Positions 1-9,289 of a DNA stretch of 33,113 bases are shown piece after piece. Positions within the stretch are counted from its first letter, which is position 1, and each line of letters opens with the position of its first letter. Both the position numbers and the translations under genes were made by a program. The DNA comes from Hofstenia miamia (taxonomy: Eukaryota; Xenacoelomorpha; Acoela; Hofsteniidae). The DNA is taken from positions 1,851,063 to 1,884,175 of the forward strand of contig CABFPE010000005.1 of assembly GCA_900660155.1 (NCBI GenBank), written 5' to 3'. The notes beneath the pieces are model-generated. The model was not told the DNA's origin. It did not search any database and worked only from the letters and a program-made list of their open reading frames with translations.

Positions 1-31
1 ATGTGGTGAACTAGCACCCACGTAGCCAAAT

Positions 32-142
32 ACTGGTGGTCCACCAGTGGCAGATACGGTGGGCTTTGGCCACCCGTGCGCCAGTGGACCACCAGTGGCT
101 AACTGTTGGTCCACTGTTGGCTAATTGGTGGTCCACTGGTGC
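32..142. repeat. Cluster of short palindromic repeats with a GGTCCAC core
   Basis: Four variants of one word occur within about 110 bases: ACTGGTGGTCCACCAGT at 32-48 (8-bp arms around a single T), CCAGTGGACCACCAGTGG near 81-98, ACTGTTGGTCCACTGTTGG near 103-121, and TTGGTGGTCCACTGGTGC near 125-142. The words are self-complementary, so the tract could fold in several registers. It is at the window edge, so its full length is unknown. It may be the end of a repeat array or of a transposon. Confidence 0.6.
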
Positions 143-2201
143 AAAAATATGATTTAAGCATTAGAGGAATGTCTGAAATGTTGTAAAAGCAAACTTTTAT
201 ATTGATAGAGTTTAAACATTGCAGTTTAAACTAACACAAACCCAACAAAGGGTTGAAGGAACTGTTAGCATTGAATTTAGAATGACAATGGAAAGTATAA
301 TGAAATTTTTATTATAACCAATAACAACAAGCACACAAAAATGCCCAATTTAGATTTAATTTTCAATTTCCAGCTGTTGTCCGAAGTCATCAACAATTCC
401 AGCAATCCGTTTCCATTGAAGTGTATCCAGCACTTAGCTCAATTGCTCTCCTTATGTGTACCCTAGCTTAATGCGATGCTTATTAAAGGCTCAGCACAAC
501 TCGACTTAAACTCCTTTTGTAAAGTGTAATAATCAATTGCAACCAGGCTTGTCACTAGCTGCTTAATTAACTAATGTATGAAGAGCCATTACCGAAAACT
601 ATTGGCTTTAAAATAATTAATTAAACAAGTAGCAGCTTCCTATCCTACATATAATAATTGTAATAGAATAAAACGGTCTTGTTATCAATCACTTTATAGT
701 CACTAATTTGGATCTAGAAAAGATAATAATATGTCCTACGTTTGGCTTACTAGCCTTATTGTGAACTTGTTATAAGGACTTACATGTAGGAAGGGAATCA
801 ATAGTCAGCTAAACAGGTAATAAAAAAACTCCTATTTGTATACCGAACCTATATGCGGTTTCATGATTAGGGGCGCAGAACCTTGAATCATTCCCGTCAT
901 GGGATCCTAACCACTACTTGACAAGAACCGTTTAGCTTGACATTGACTTTAACTAATCAAACCATGAAAATCTAAAGATAAGAATTCCGAAGAATTTACT
1001 TCAACAATCTTTCCAATGTTCTTACTCTATTTATAGTTAATTTCAAAAAAGCACCTGTTGATTTAAATTTTTAAATTATTTGGCTGCCAAAGTTGGCTAA
1101 AAATAATGAAAAGCGATATCGCGCTCTTTGTTTTACCAAATTAGTGTTTTCCATGAGTACTAATTTTTTACATTTGTATTTGATAGATTGTAGCAAAATA
1201 CAACAAATTGAATTGCTAAATAAATTTCTAATCATTTTGTTTTTCTTTTTCTTTTCTTTGACTGACTTCTTTTCTCTTTAGCAGCTAATTTGGTGGATTA
1301 TGCTATAATTTTTCGATAATGCAATGTGCTTATTTATATATTAAAACTTAAAAAAATATACAAATCACCTAATATAAACATGCAAAAAATACACAGCACC
1401 TAATACAAATATGAAAATATATTTTAGTATGTTTTGGATGAGGTGAAAATATAATTGACAATGCAATTAAAAATTTGATTTTACTCCCAAATCAATAAGA
1501 AAATTGTGGGATTCACATGTTGACAATAACAAAAAAATATTTCAAAAAAATTGTAAGCACCCATTACACTCAAACAGGGCACACTGAAAAAACTGATCAT
1601 ACTCATTATATAAAAAAATCATGCAGAAAATTTAAAAAAATGATCAATTTTCATCAAAAAGAACTGCATCATGAATCAGAACACAAAGACGCAAGTGCTG
1701 AAAACTCAAAAACAAATGCTCTACACAAAACTATTATGAAAATTCTGATTTTAGTCCATAAACATGTTTGGTTTAATATTTTATGTGATTCGTGTCAGTA
1801 ATATTTATCTTGAAAAAATATATAAAAAATCTTTTTTTTCTAGTATACAAAGTGCTAAAATATATACAAAGCACTTACTATATATATATATATATATATT
1901 TATAGGGGTGCTAAGTACTATGGGTTCTATACTGAGTGCCCATGACCAATGATTTTCCCCATACTTAGCGCCTGCATGCAGTTTGGCTGGTTAACTTCAA
2001 AAAAATCACACATTGAGTATGTGTGATTGCTTTAGGGTTCATTTAATAGCTACATACCAAATATGGGATCAAGAGAAGCAATTGTCAAAAATATATAAAA
2101 ATGAAAAAAATGAAAAATATTGTTGAAAATATTGGATTTATTGCCACTTCAACAGTTATGAATGTGTTTTGGAACTAATTTTTACATTTTCAGTATATAT
2201 A
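143..2201. other. Gene-free AT-rich stretch
   Basis: I see no convincing coding sequence. The short open frames (for example 1517-1801) are lysine/histidine-rich and look like chance frames in AT-rich DNA. Small structures only: a TA microsatellite at 1879-1899; a 7-bp hairpin AAGTGCT/AGCACTT just before it; a 9-bp perfect hairpin at 2004-2028 (AATCACACA, 7-base loop, TGTGTGATT); and an imperfect inverted repeat around 1906-1970. Confidence 0.6.
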
Positions 2202-2260
2202 CAGTACTGGCCAAAAGTTTGGGAACACTTTCCGTTTTTGTATTTTACACTAAAAAACGC

Positions 2261-2308
2261 AATGTAGAAACAATATAATAACACAATGTAGAAACAATAT
2301 GATAACAC
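2261..2308. repeat. 24-bp tandem duplication inside the Tc1 element
   Basis: AATGTAGAAACAATAT followed by AATAACAC (2261-2284) is repeated at 2285-2308 with one A/G difference. It lies between the terminal repeat and the transposase stop, so it belongs to the element's untranslated end. Confidence 0.85.
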
Positions 2309-2344
2309 CATGGAATAAGTAAACAGTTAATTCAGAACAACTCA

Positions 2345-3355
2345 CTAATATTTTGTATGGCCACCATTATTGGCCAAACACGCAGCAATGTGATTTGACA
2401 TTGACTCACCTAGCTTTCTACAATAATCATCAGTAATCTCTGTGCACCATACCACTTTAATTTGCTCCTTCAGATCGTTGAGTGATGGGCATTGGTGCTT
2501 CCTCAGACAGTTTTTGATGTGATTCCTGCAATTTTCTATGACGTTGAGGACTGGGGTGTCTCCTGGCCAGTTCTCAAGCAGACGAAAGTCTTGTCATGCA
2601 ATCCACTGTTTCACAACTTTGGTGCTGTGGCAAGGAGCACCATCTTGTATTAGTACAGATGTTCCATGAAGTTGCATAAACATGGGAACTTTCTCCTGAA
2701 TTATTTTGAGGTAGGCCTTGGTTGTGACTGTCTCTTTGTGAGGAACAAAATGCAGACCAGCATGCCCATTTACAGTTATAGAACCCCAAATCAGTACCGA
2801 AGGTGCTGAGCTGACAGTTTGTTGTGTGTAACATGTGTTGAATCTTTGGTTTCTTGGTCGTCAAACATGTGGCCAGTATGATGTAAACTGGCAAATCTTG
2901 GATTCATCACTAAACATTATTTGATGGCATATCTCAGGGGTGTAGTGTTGGTATTGCCTGCAGAAGCACAACTGATCTCAAATGTTCTTTGAACACAATT
3001 GGGGTTTGGCTGCCAGTTTGAACAATGGAAGGTCAAAGGTAGTATTCAATCAACGCCTAATGGTACGTGTTGATACATTCTGCACTACTGCACCTAGATT
3101 TGCTTTGACTTCAGAAGATGAAGAGAATGGTTGATTGACAACATAATTGTGAATGAGACAGTCAGTCTGAGGGGTTGTCACTTTTGATCTTCCAGACCAA
3201 TTGTGAGAGGAAAAATTTTGCAGTTGCTGATAGAGAGTAACACTTCTGGATACAGAAGATACTGACACGCCCATTCTAACAGCTATATCACAATAATTGT
3301 ACAAGATATGAATTTGAGCACACTTTGTTGGTAAAATTTCACTACCACAGACCAT
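2345..3355 (-). pseudogene. Tc1-like transposase, full length but with four in-frame TGA stops
   Basis: Read from 3355 down to the TAG at 2347-2345, one uninterrupted frame of 337 codons covers a whole Tc1 transposase (family length about 340). The N-terminal helix-turn-helix shows as DIAVRMGVSVSSVSRSV, followed by the WSGRSKVTTPQTD linker. The catalytic DDE core is readable: FSDESKI (first Asp), IQDGAPCH (second Asp) and the WPGDTPVLNVIENC block (Glu). The C-terminus ends near ANNGGHTKY. There are no frameshifts. The only lesions are TGA codons starting at 3052, 2980, 2863 and 2596 (minus strand). At least three sit where the family usually has Arg, as expected from CGA to TGA change at CpG. 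The start MVCGSEILP aligns with the usual N-terminus. Old, inactive copy. Confidence 0.9.
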
Positions 3356-3696
3356 ATTTCAAGAAAATTTTGCATATTTAAATTCAGAATAAATTGTTTG
3401 TGTTCATTATTTAAAATGTTTATCAAAATGTTAGAAATGTATCTGTTACTTGTGGGATTTTTACACATTGGCTTAGTTCATGTTTGTGTAAGTTAGGACT
3501 CAAAGTTATTTCATAGTCACTGGATGGTGTGGCCTTTCAATTTAGAATGCCTTGGTAAATATATATATTTTTTCAAATTATTAAGAAAATATAAACTAAT
3601 ATCTGGTTAATTTTGTGGTAATGTCTAAAAAGTAATTCTACATAACATTAAATAATTACAAAACTGCAGAAAATTTCACCAAATCTCATATATACA

Positions 3697-3731
<35 letters not shown>

Positions 3732-4914
3732 GCTTAGGCAATTCCTCTCAACATTGTTGTCAATGTAATAGCAGCACATAATATTTTTCTGAATATACTC
3801 ATAGTTACTCTCCCATAACTATCATTTTTAAATCATCTCTACCCAATTTAAAATTCACAATCAAGTTTGATATAATAAATTTAATATTTCAAATTGAAAT
3901 GAATTCAAGTTTCATGAAATAGTTGAAATTGAAGTGCTGAAGTAAGTAGTGATCTCATATTCAGACCAATTACAGTGAATCTTCAGCAATACTGAAAATA
4001 CACAATTCACATTAGACAAGCAGTTGAAATGTTTAGCTATTAAATTGATGATAGCATTATCCCCCCAGTGTAGCTAAGAATATGATAATGGTTTCTAAAA
4101 AAATCGTTGAGATTTACAGAGTATTCTACAGATGATTTTGAAAATTATTGTCTGCTATATTTGGAGAATTGAGATTAACCTGAAAAGTTGCATCACATCT
4201 GAATGTTTTTTAAGGAACTAATACTATTGCATGCTATGCTTCATTAATTAGAAAATAGTTGATATTATCCACTTGCTAACAACACCCTATGCATTTTTAA
4301 ACATTTAAATTTCAGTAGTATCATTGCAAACTTTTTTTAATGCTTTCAAAAGTTAATTATTATTGTAAAAAAATAGCAAAATAACTATATTTAAAGCAGC
4401 ATTGTGGCTTGCAACTTACTGCTTTTAGAATAGGAGGATCTGTTTGCACAAACGAAATTTTTGAAAAATCATGATGATATGCTAATGACATTATAAAGGT
4501 ACTTGCTAACCAGTAGCATGAAATCAACATTTTTGCATTTCTGAATAATTGGGAACAATAGAAAACATTTCTTTACTGTGGTTTTGACAACAAACAAAGC
4601 ACAAAACAACATATGCTCAGGGATAAACCACTCCTTAGTTAGAGAAATAAGTTGGTTGCACAATGAATTTACCATTAAATTGCAAATTAAAATCCATTCT
4701 AAACTATCAGTTAACTGAGATGGCAAATATTGAGACAAAGTATTTTGAAATAGTTTATTACACAGAAAATGAGCAGTTATAGGAATGCTTCAAAATAGAT
4801 ATTTAAAAAACTTTAGAAAATGATATACAATAGTAAGGTATTTGTTATAATTGTGCAAATGCAAATCTGTAGAAATTGTTGTTTTAAAAGAGTCATTGGG
4901 GTGCTAAAAAATGT
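3356..4914. other. Gene-free stretch with a TA microsatellite
   Basis: No supported gene. 3356 to about 3550 may include the missing right end of the Tc1 element, but no inverted repeat is recognisable. A TA microsatellite lies at about 3698-3729. An 89-codon minus-strand frame at 4469-4738 has no motif I recognise. Confidence 0.55.
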
Positions 4915-5215
4915 AATGCTCAAAATTTCATTACATTTATCTGAAATGTCATTAGTGTGTTTAAAATGCTGATCTTTTTTTAAAACCCAATAGAAAACAA
5001 ACATAGAGCAAGCAATATGATCATATTTGTGTATATATAAAAATTGTCACCCAAAATTATAAATGTGTATTTCTCAATTCTTGATAAAATTTACTCCTAT
5101 TTTGAGTGAAATTATTAGAATTGGTTTAAATTACTATTTCAAAATGTTTATTTACATATTGAATATCTGATATAAAAAAAATGAAGCCAACAGTCTATTT
5201 GCAATAGCAACAATT
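4915..5215. repeat. Direct repeat A, copy 1 (301 bp)
   Basis: AT-rich non-coding unit that recurs at 5864-6164 with an offset of 949. By eye the two copies differ at one base only (A at 5209, G at 6158), including identical lengths of the T7 and A8 runs. The left boundary is AATGCTCAAAATTTC and the right boundary CAATAGCRACAATT. The two copies bracket the GC-rich block at 5216-5863 exactly. Confidence 0.95.
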
Positions 5216-5863
5216 GGGAACCCAAGGGCTACGCCCGAATCGTCCTGGAGAGTAACCTCCATGTGGTGGTTCCTGGGTAGGCGGAGACGCTGAGCCAATA
5301 CTCGATGGGCGCGTCTCTTCACGGAGTCCCGAACCAGGAGCGGACGTTAAACAATAGGGTAAAAGAAGGTGCTGCCATGTGTGCGGGAGCACATATGGGG
5401 GCGGTGACGGTGATGTGAGACTGTCTGTTCTGAGGAGCAGACAGCGACGTCTATGCCCAGAGCCGTAGAGTGCGTCTACGAGGGCAGTTATACAGAGGAT
5501 TTTCCTCTGTCTCTGGCCTCTAGATAGGCCCAGGCCAGCATTTGCTGAGCCTTACCTATGAGGGAGCTTTGCTTCGTCATAGGTTCCATAACAGGCAGAC
5601 GCAAGTGCTCACGAGTTACCTCAGTTAGTAGCCTTGGTTGGTGAAAGCTGTAGAGAGGCGCAACCCTCTCAATGAAGCTCGGCCTTCGGCTTCACTCCTG
5701 CTGATCAGACTCAACACAGATCAGCACTCTGCGTGCCAGGGGTCGCCAGAGGTCAAGCATGATACAAGATCCGGCCCTAGCGGGTACACTTCCAGGGGAA
5801 GAGTCACGGACTTGATCTGTTGACACGGACTCTTCAGTCTGTTGACTGGTAGAGTAACCCCGA
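5216..5863. ncRNA. GC-rich hairpin-dense block, possible structured RNA, family unknown
   Basis: A sharply bounded 648-bp block, much richer in GC than both flanks, with no credible reading frame but a chain of inverted repeats. Stems, with arms: 5226-5236 (GGGC/GCCC); 5284-5290 with 5311-5317 (GAGACGC/GCGTCTC); 5376-5397 (9 bp, one G-U on the plus strand, GGGA loop); 5421-5444 (10 bp, one G-U, TGAG loop); 5454-5486 (TGCCC/GGGCA outside CGTAGA/TCTACG); 5492-5510 (8 bp, TTT loop); 5513-5533; 5533-5551; 5554-5584 (8 bp plus an inner 5-bp stem); 5653-5670; 5673-5694; 5699-5726 (8 bp); 5798-5835 (8 bp); 5835-5848. Loops are short and the stems mostly do not overlap. I do not recognise it as rRNA, tRNA, snRNA, SRP or RNase P RNA. 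Plus-strand polarity is suggested by the G-U pairs and the GNRA-like loop. It could instead be a structured transposon fragment. Confidence 0.5.
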
Positions 5864-6164
5864 AATGCTCAAAATTTCATTACATTTATCTGAAATGTCA
5901 TTAGTGTGTTTAAAATGCTGATCTTTTTTTAAAACCCAATAGAAAACAAACATAGAGCAAGCAATATGATCATATTTGTGTATATATAAAAATTGTCACC
6001 CAAAATTATAAATGTGTATTTCTCAATTCTTGATAAAATTTACTCCTATTTTGAGTGAAATTATTAGAATTGGTTTAAATTACTATTTCAAAATGTTTAT
6101 TTACATATTGAATATCTGATATAAAAAAAATGAAGCCAACAGTCTATTTGCAATAGCGACAATT
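5864..6164. repeat. Direct repeat A, copy 2 (301 bp)
   Basis: Second copy of the 4915-5215 unit. It starts right after the GC-rich block and ends two bases before the readable integrase frame. The original locus was probably flank, A, integrase remnant, with the A-B segment added later by duplication, circle integration or misassembly. Confidence 0.95.
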
Positions 6165-7191
6165 TTGGAATTATATGGACATCAAGAAGCTCTCTCATGA
6201 TGAGGAGGGGTACCAGTACCTCCTCGTACTTATTTACCATTTTACCAAGTATGCTTGACTCATCCCCCTCAACAGCACCACCACAAAGGTTATTGGAGAG
6301 AAAGTGGTCAAGGAATGGCTTCTTAAGTTTGGGCCCATGGAGTGCATAATTTCAGATCATGGCCCTCAATTTGAAAACCACTTTATGGAGACCTTGATGA
6401 AGGAGCTTGAGATACTCCATGAGTTCACACCTGTGTATCACCTGCAGTCCAAAGGAGTTATCAAAAGACTCAACCACACTGTTATCAAACTAATCTGAGT
6501 TGCCCTTGCCCAAGCAGCAGGCAGAAATTGGAAATGCTTTATTGAGGCAGTAGAGTATTTTTATAACACTTCTGTACATACCACTACAAAGGAGGTCAAC
6601 CCCTTTAAGGCCATGTCTGGCCAAGAGGCAAGTATGCCCCTTTCCATTATGTTCCCAGATTATAACAAACCCACATTGGAGAATTTTGTGAATCATATGT
6701 TACATGAATTTCAAGAAGTACACTTAACTATCTGTTGGAACACTAATCAATCTGTTATCCATCAATGGTGAAATTTCAATCACAAACTGTATGCTGAGCC
6801 TCACAAGGTTGGTGACAAAGTCTTTGCATATTTTCCTTGCCAGATCACTGATGCAAATCAAGTGTGGAAACTTGCTACCAACTGGCAGGGTCCATTTACC
6901 ATTACAAAGGTGTTAGACCACCATAGATATTTATTGAATAATGGGAGAGTCACCCATTTCCAACTACTCAAACAAACTGTTAAAGATATTAGCAATGTTG
7001 TCATTAACCCTAATAGTGAATTTTCACTTGTCAATAACAGAGTAAGTGAACTTGAGAGTTATACTAACCTCACAAAGTGTGAGGAAGACAACCTCTCTGA
7101 GGTTGACTACAACAATAACTTTGGTAATAGTAGCAAATTACTGCTACTCATATTTTGCAAAGACACAGAGTTAGGGACCAAGAGTATTTAG
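6165..7191 (+). pseudogene. Ty3/gypsy-type integrase remnant, copy 1
   Basis: A single frame from about 6166 to the stop at 7189-7191 reads as the catalytic core and C-terminal domain of a Ty3/gypsy integrase. The first Asp is in MDIKKLSHDEEGYQYLLVL (6178-6180). The second Asp is in IISDHGPQFENHF (6355-6357). The third catalytic residue, normally Glu in a G-V-E-R-F-N type motif, is Lys here (6463-6465, GVIKRLNHT), so the enzyme would be inactive even without stops. The GPY/F-like module follows as NWQGPFTITKVLDHHRYLL. Three internal stops, all TGA, begin at 6256, 6496 and 6769. The zinc-binding N-terminus, reverse transcriptase and RNase H are absent upstream, so the copy is 5'-truncated at repeat A. 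The acidic/Asn-rich tail (about 7000-7191) also occurs in copy 2. Confidence 0.85.
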
Positions 7192-7385
7192 ACCACTTAA
7201 ATACCCAAGTTTGGGAACTTAATTAATCTTTATGTTTAGCAACCAAGCCACATCAAATGAAATGAACCAAGAACCAGCTGTCCATGAGAAGATGAGTGAG
7301 GCAAAGACATAACCCCCACAATGAACAAAACCAAGATGACACCCTTCATTGAGCAGAGGAGAGAGCATCCCACAAGAGAGGAAGG

Positions 7386-8285
7386 ATGCAGGAGGACTCA
7401 GGTAGCAGACTGCATGACTACTTGGGGTGCCAAATAGCCCCTTGGGAGCATGATTCCCACAACTACTTGGGGTGCCAAATTGCCACTTGGGAGCAGACCT
7501 CAGATGACTACTTGGGGCGCCAAATACCCCCTTGGGAATCTGAGGAGTCTAGTATGTACAGAGTGCCTTTTGCTAACTTAAGTGCTAACACTAAGACATC
7601 CCATAGTGACTTGATACCCTCTCTAGTCTTGCCCTTCATCATGTGCCTCTATTAGCATTAGGTCCCAGAGAAATGAAGAGCAGCAACAAAATATCTCTAA
7701 GGTAGGAGATGAAACTTTACATTTGTATTTTATCACAACCCCCAATGCAGTTAGTTTTGTACGCAACAAATTATCAGAGGAAACAAAACACAAATTACAC
7801 TGGACATTCAACACCAAGAACCTCACATGTGCAGTGGACGTCACGTCATTCCCTTTTTTGTCAATGCAGAGCATAGACCCAAAATTAACACCATCATATG
7901 CTATAACTCTAAAATGCATGAAGGACTAAAGTAACCATACTGGCAAAGTACAGTCCACACAATGTTTGATGAGGATTTTAATTTAATGCACCTGTGCCAG
8001 CTGCTGAACAACAAGCATGCCATTCAGAAATTTGAGTGCATCATCATTGATTTTGAAAACTTACTTATCATTTACTTCTTCCAAGTTGGTGAAGTTAAGC
8101 AGCCCAAGGTAATGGAAAGGATTGAAATAGCATATAGGCGAACTAAGGTCAAGAACATTCATCTGGTGATGTTTATCAAAGAAGAATATCAGGACGAGAT
8201 ACCTGAGGAAGTAATTTACCTTCACTTTAGGATGGGGAACTTCATGATCCTCTACACTCACTACTATCATCCCACAATACAAACA
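7386..8285 (+). pseudogene. Unrecognised post-integrase coding region X, copy 1
   Basis: About 195 bp after the integrase stop lies a broken coding region homologous to 8851-10430. The first part (7386-7655) has three 15-residue repeats and then SEESSMYRVPFANL. A frame change leads into 7723-7929 (KLSEETKHKLHWTFNTKNLTC), and another into 7962-8280, starting MFDEDFNLMHLCQLLN. The corresponding blocks in copy 2 read PFAQL, NNLSEETRNKL, WTFNTKDLTC and MFDEDFNLSHLCQLLN. This conserved collinearity shows that X was a real protein. I cannot assign it to a family: no CCHC knuckle, protease, reverse transcriptase or obvious signal peptide is visible. Its place between integrase and LTR is where an env-like gene would sit. 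At about 8283 it is cut and joined to a second integrase C-terminus. Confidence 0.65.
7417..7551 (+). repeat. Three 45-bp in-frame tandem repeats
   Basis: ACTACTTGGGG recurs at 7417, 7462 and 7507, giving 15-codon units of the type DYLGCQIAPWEHDSH. The period is exactly 45. The homologous part of copy 2 keeps the 15-residue period (GRQLSPWEQTSC, then WRQLSEQEQTLD, then LRKLSVQDSEEL) although the sequence has diverged. This points to a repetitive protein segment of varying copy number. Confidence 0.85.
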
Positions 8286-8643
8286 AGGAGATACTGTCTT
8301 TGCTTATTTTCCCTGTCAGATTACTGATGTCAATCAAGTATGAAAGCTTGCCACCAATTGGCAAGGACATTTTACTATAACAAAAGTTTTAGATCACCAG
8401 TGGTACTTGCTAGATAACAGTAAAGTCACCCATTTTCAGCGACTTAGGCGAACTATTAAGGATATACATAATGCATTCATTGACAGTAATAATGAGTTTT
8501 CTCTTGTCAATGACAGTGTAAATGAGATTGAATATTATGATAACCTCACTGAATGTGGGGAAGACAACCTTACACAGGTTGAGTATGATAGTAACCTCAG
8601 TAGTAGTAGCAACACTATAGCTACTCGTGTTTTGCCTAAATGA
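8286..8643 (+). pseudogene. Ty3/gypsy-type integrase C-terminus, copy 2
   Basis: GDTVFAYFPCQITDVNQV, one TGA, then KLATNWQGHFTITKVLDH repeats the GPY/F-like end of copy 1 with clear amino-acid divergence (for example RYLLNNGRVTHFQLL against WYLLDNSKVTHFQRL). The TGA at about 8341 replaces the Trp codon TGG seen in copy 1. Only the C-terminus is present. The left junction with region X copy 1 (about 8283) has no LTR. The frame continues to the TGA at 8641-8643 through an acidic tail shared with copy 1. The spacer after it (8644-8850) is still partly alignable to 7192-7385. Confidence 0.8.
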
Positions 8644-8850
8644 AAAGCTAGAAACTAGAGATATATAGATCATTTAAATACCCAGGATTGGGACCTTAAT
8701 CCTATATGTTTGTTTAGTAACTATGAAATGATCAGAAGATCACCCACCAGCCAGATGCTGTGTGCTATGATGGATGAACCCATGAGACAAGATGAATCAA
8801 TCAACAATGCTGAGATGAGTAGATAAAAGCACTTAACAAAAGCAAGAGCA

Positions 8851-9266
8851 CCCAGCAGAGGACTCCAGTAGTAGCAGCCACCACTATGAGGGGAGACAAC
8901 TCTCTCCTCAGGAGCAGACTTCCAGATATTATGCATGGAGACAACTCTCTGTGCAGGACTCTGAGGAGCTTAGAGTGCCTTTTGCCCAACTTACTAACAT
9001 AACCCCATCCCAAGTTGACTTGAAACCCCCTCCTAGTCTCAGTCCTTCCTCCCGTGACTCAGCTAGTATTAGGTCCCACAAAGCTGAGGAATGTAAGGCC
9101 AAAATGTCTAAGGTTGGAGATGAGATTCTACATCCATACTTCATTGCTACCCAAAAGGCAGTTTGTTTAGTTCACAACAATCTATCAGAGGAAACTAGAA
9201 ATAAGCTGTGATGGACATTTAACACCAAAGATCTAACTTGTTCCATCAATGTTATTCAGTTTATCA
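8851..9266 (+). pseudogene. Region X copy 2, first assembly copy up to the N
   Basis: From about 8851 the N-terminal part of X copy 2 reads EGRQLSPQEQTS, then WRQLSVQDSEEL, then RVPFAQLTNITPSQVDL, ending at a TGA near 9208 before WTFNTKDLTC. It carries two of the 15-residue repeat units, against three in the second assembly copy. The sequence stops dead at the single N (9267). Bases 8951-9266 are repeated at 9441-9756 without a difference that I can see, so this and the next entry are probably two versions of one locus. Confidence 0.7.
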
Positions 9267-9267
9267 N
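9267..9267. other. Single N at a duplication junction
   Basis: The left copy of a 316-bp duplication ends exactly at this N (…GTTTATCA then N), and the right copy continues with TTGATGCAGAG. This is typical of two overlapping contigs or haplotypes joined without merging. Confidence 0.85.
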
Positions 9268-9289
9268 GAAAGCCCCTCATGAAAGAGAG

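Larger units (their letters stand above)
2202..3355 (-). mobile_element. Tc1-like DNA transposon, decayed, one end visible
   Basis: The left end begins CAGTACTGGCCAAAAGTTT directly after TATA, the usual form of a Tc1 terminal inverted repeat next to a TA target site. A minus-strand transposase frame (2345-3355) fills the rest. The opposite inverted repeat should lie beyond 3355 but I could not find it, so the true end may be as far as about 3550, or that end is deleted. The element is dead in cis because the transposase has four stop codons. Confidence 0.85.

Noticed and set aside
1517..1801. 94-codon frame rich in Lys and His
   Set aside because: No homology recognised, AT-driven composition, no splice or start context.
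2345..3355. TGA read as a sense codon (code change or selenocysteine)
   Set aside because: TPR uses the standard code, and the TGA positions coincide with expected Arg codons; CpG decay explains them.
4469..4738. 89-codon minus-strand frame
   Set aside because: Looks somewhat protein-like but has no motif I know and no continuation on either side.
4915..5215. Hammerhead ribozyme in repeat A (retrozyme hypothesis)
   Set aside because: CTGAT is present but not CTGATGA, and no GAAA with flanking stems was found.
5638..5823. 61-codon frame in the GC-rich block, and the minus-strand frame 5195-5392
   Set aside because: Both are crossed by strong hairpins, have no recognisable domain and the minus-strand frame runs into repeat A; long frames are expected in GC-rich DNA.
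4915..6164. Repeats A as LTRs of a retroelement with B as interior
   Set aside because: No matching flanking duplication, no primer-binding site and no polypurine tract at the inner edges.
7192..7385. LTR between integrase copy 1 and region X
   Set aside because: No TG…CA ends, TATA box or polyadenylation signal; the spacer aligns with 8644-8850 as ordinary interior sequence.
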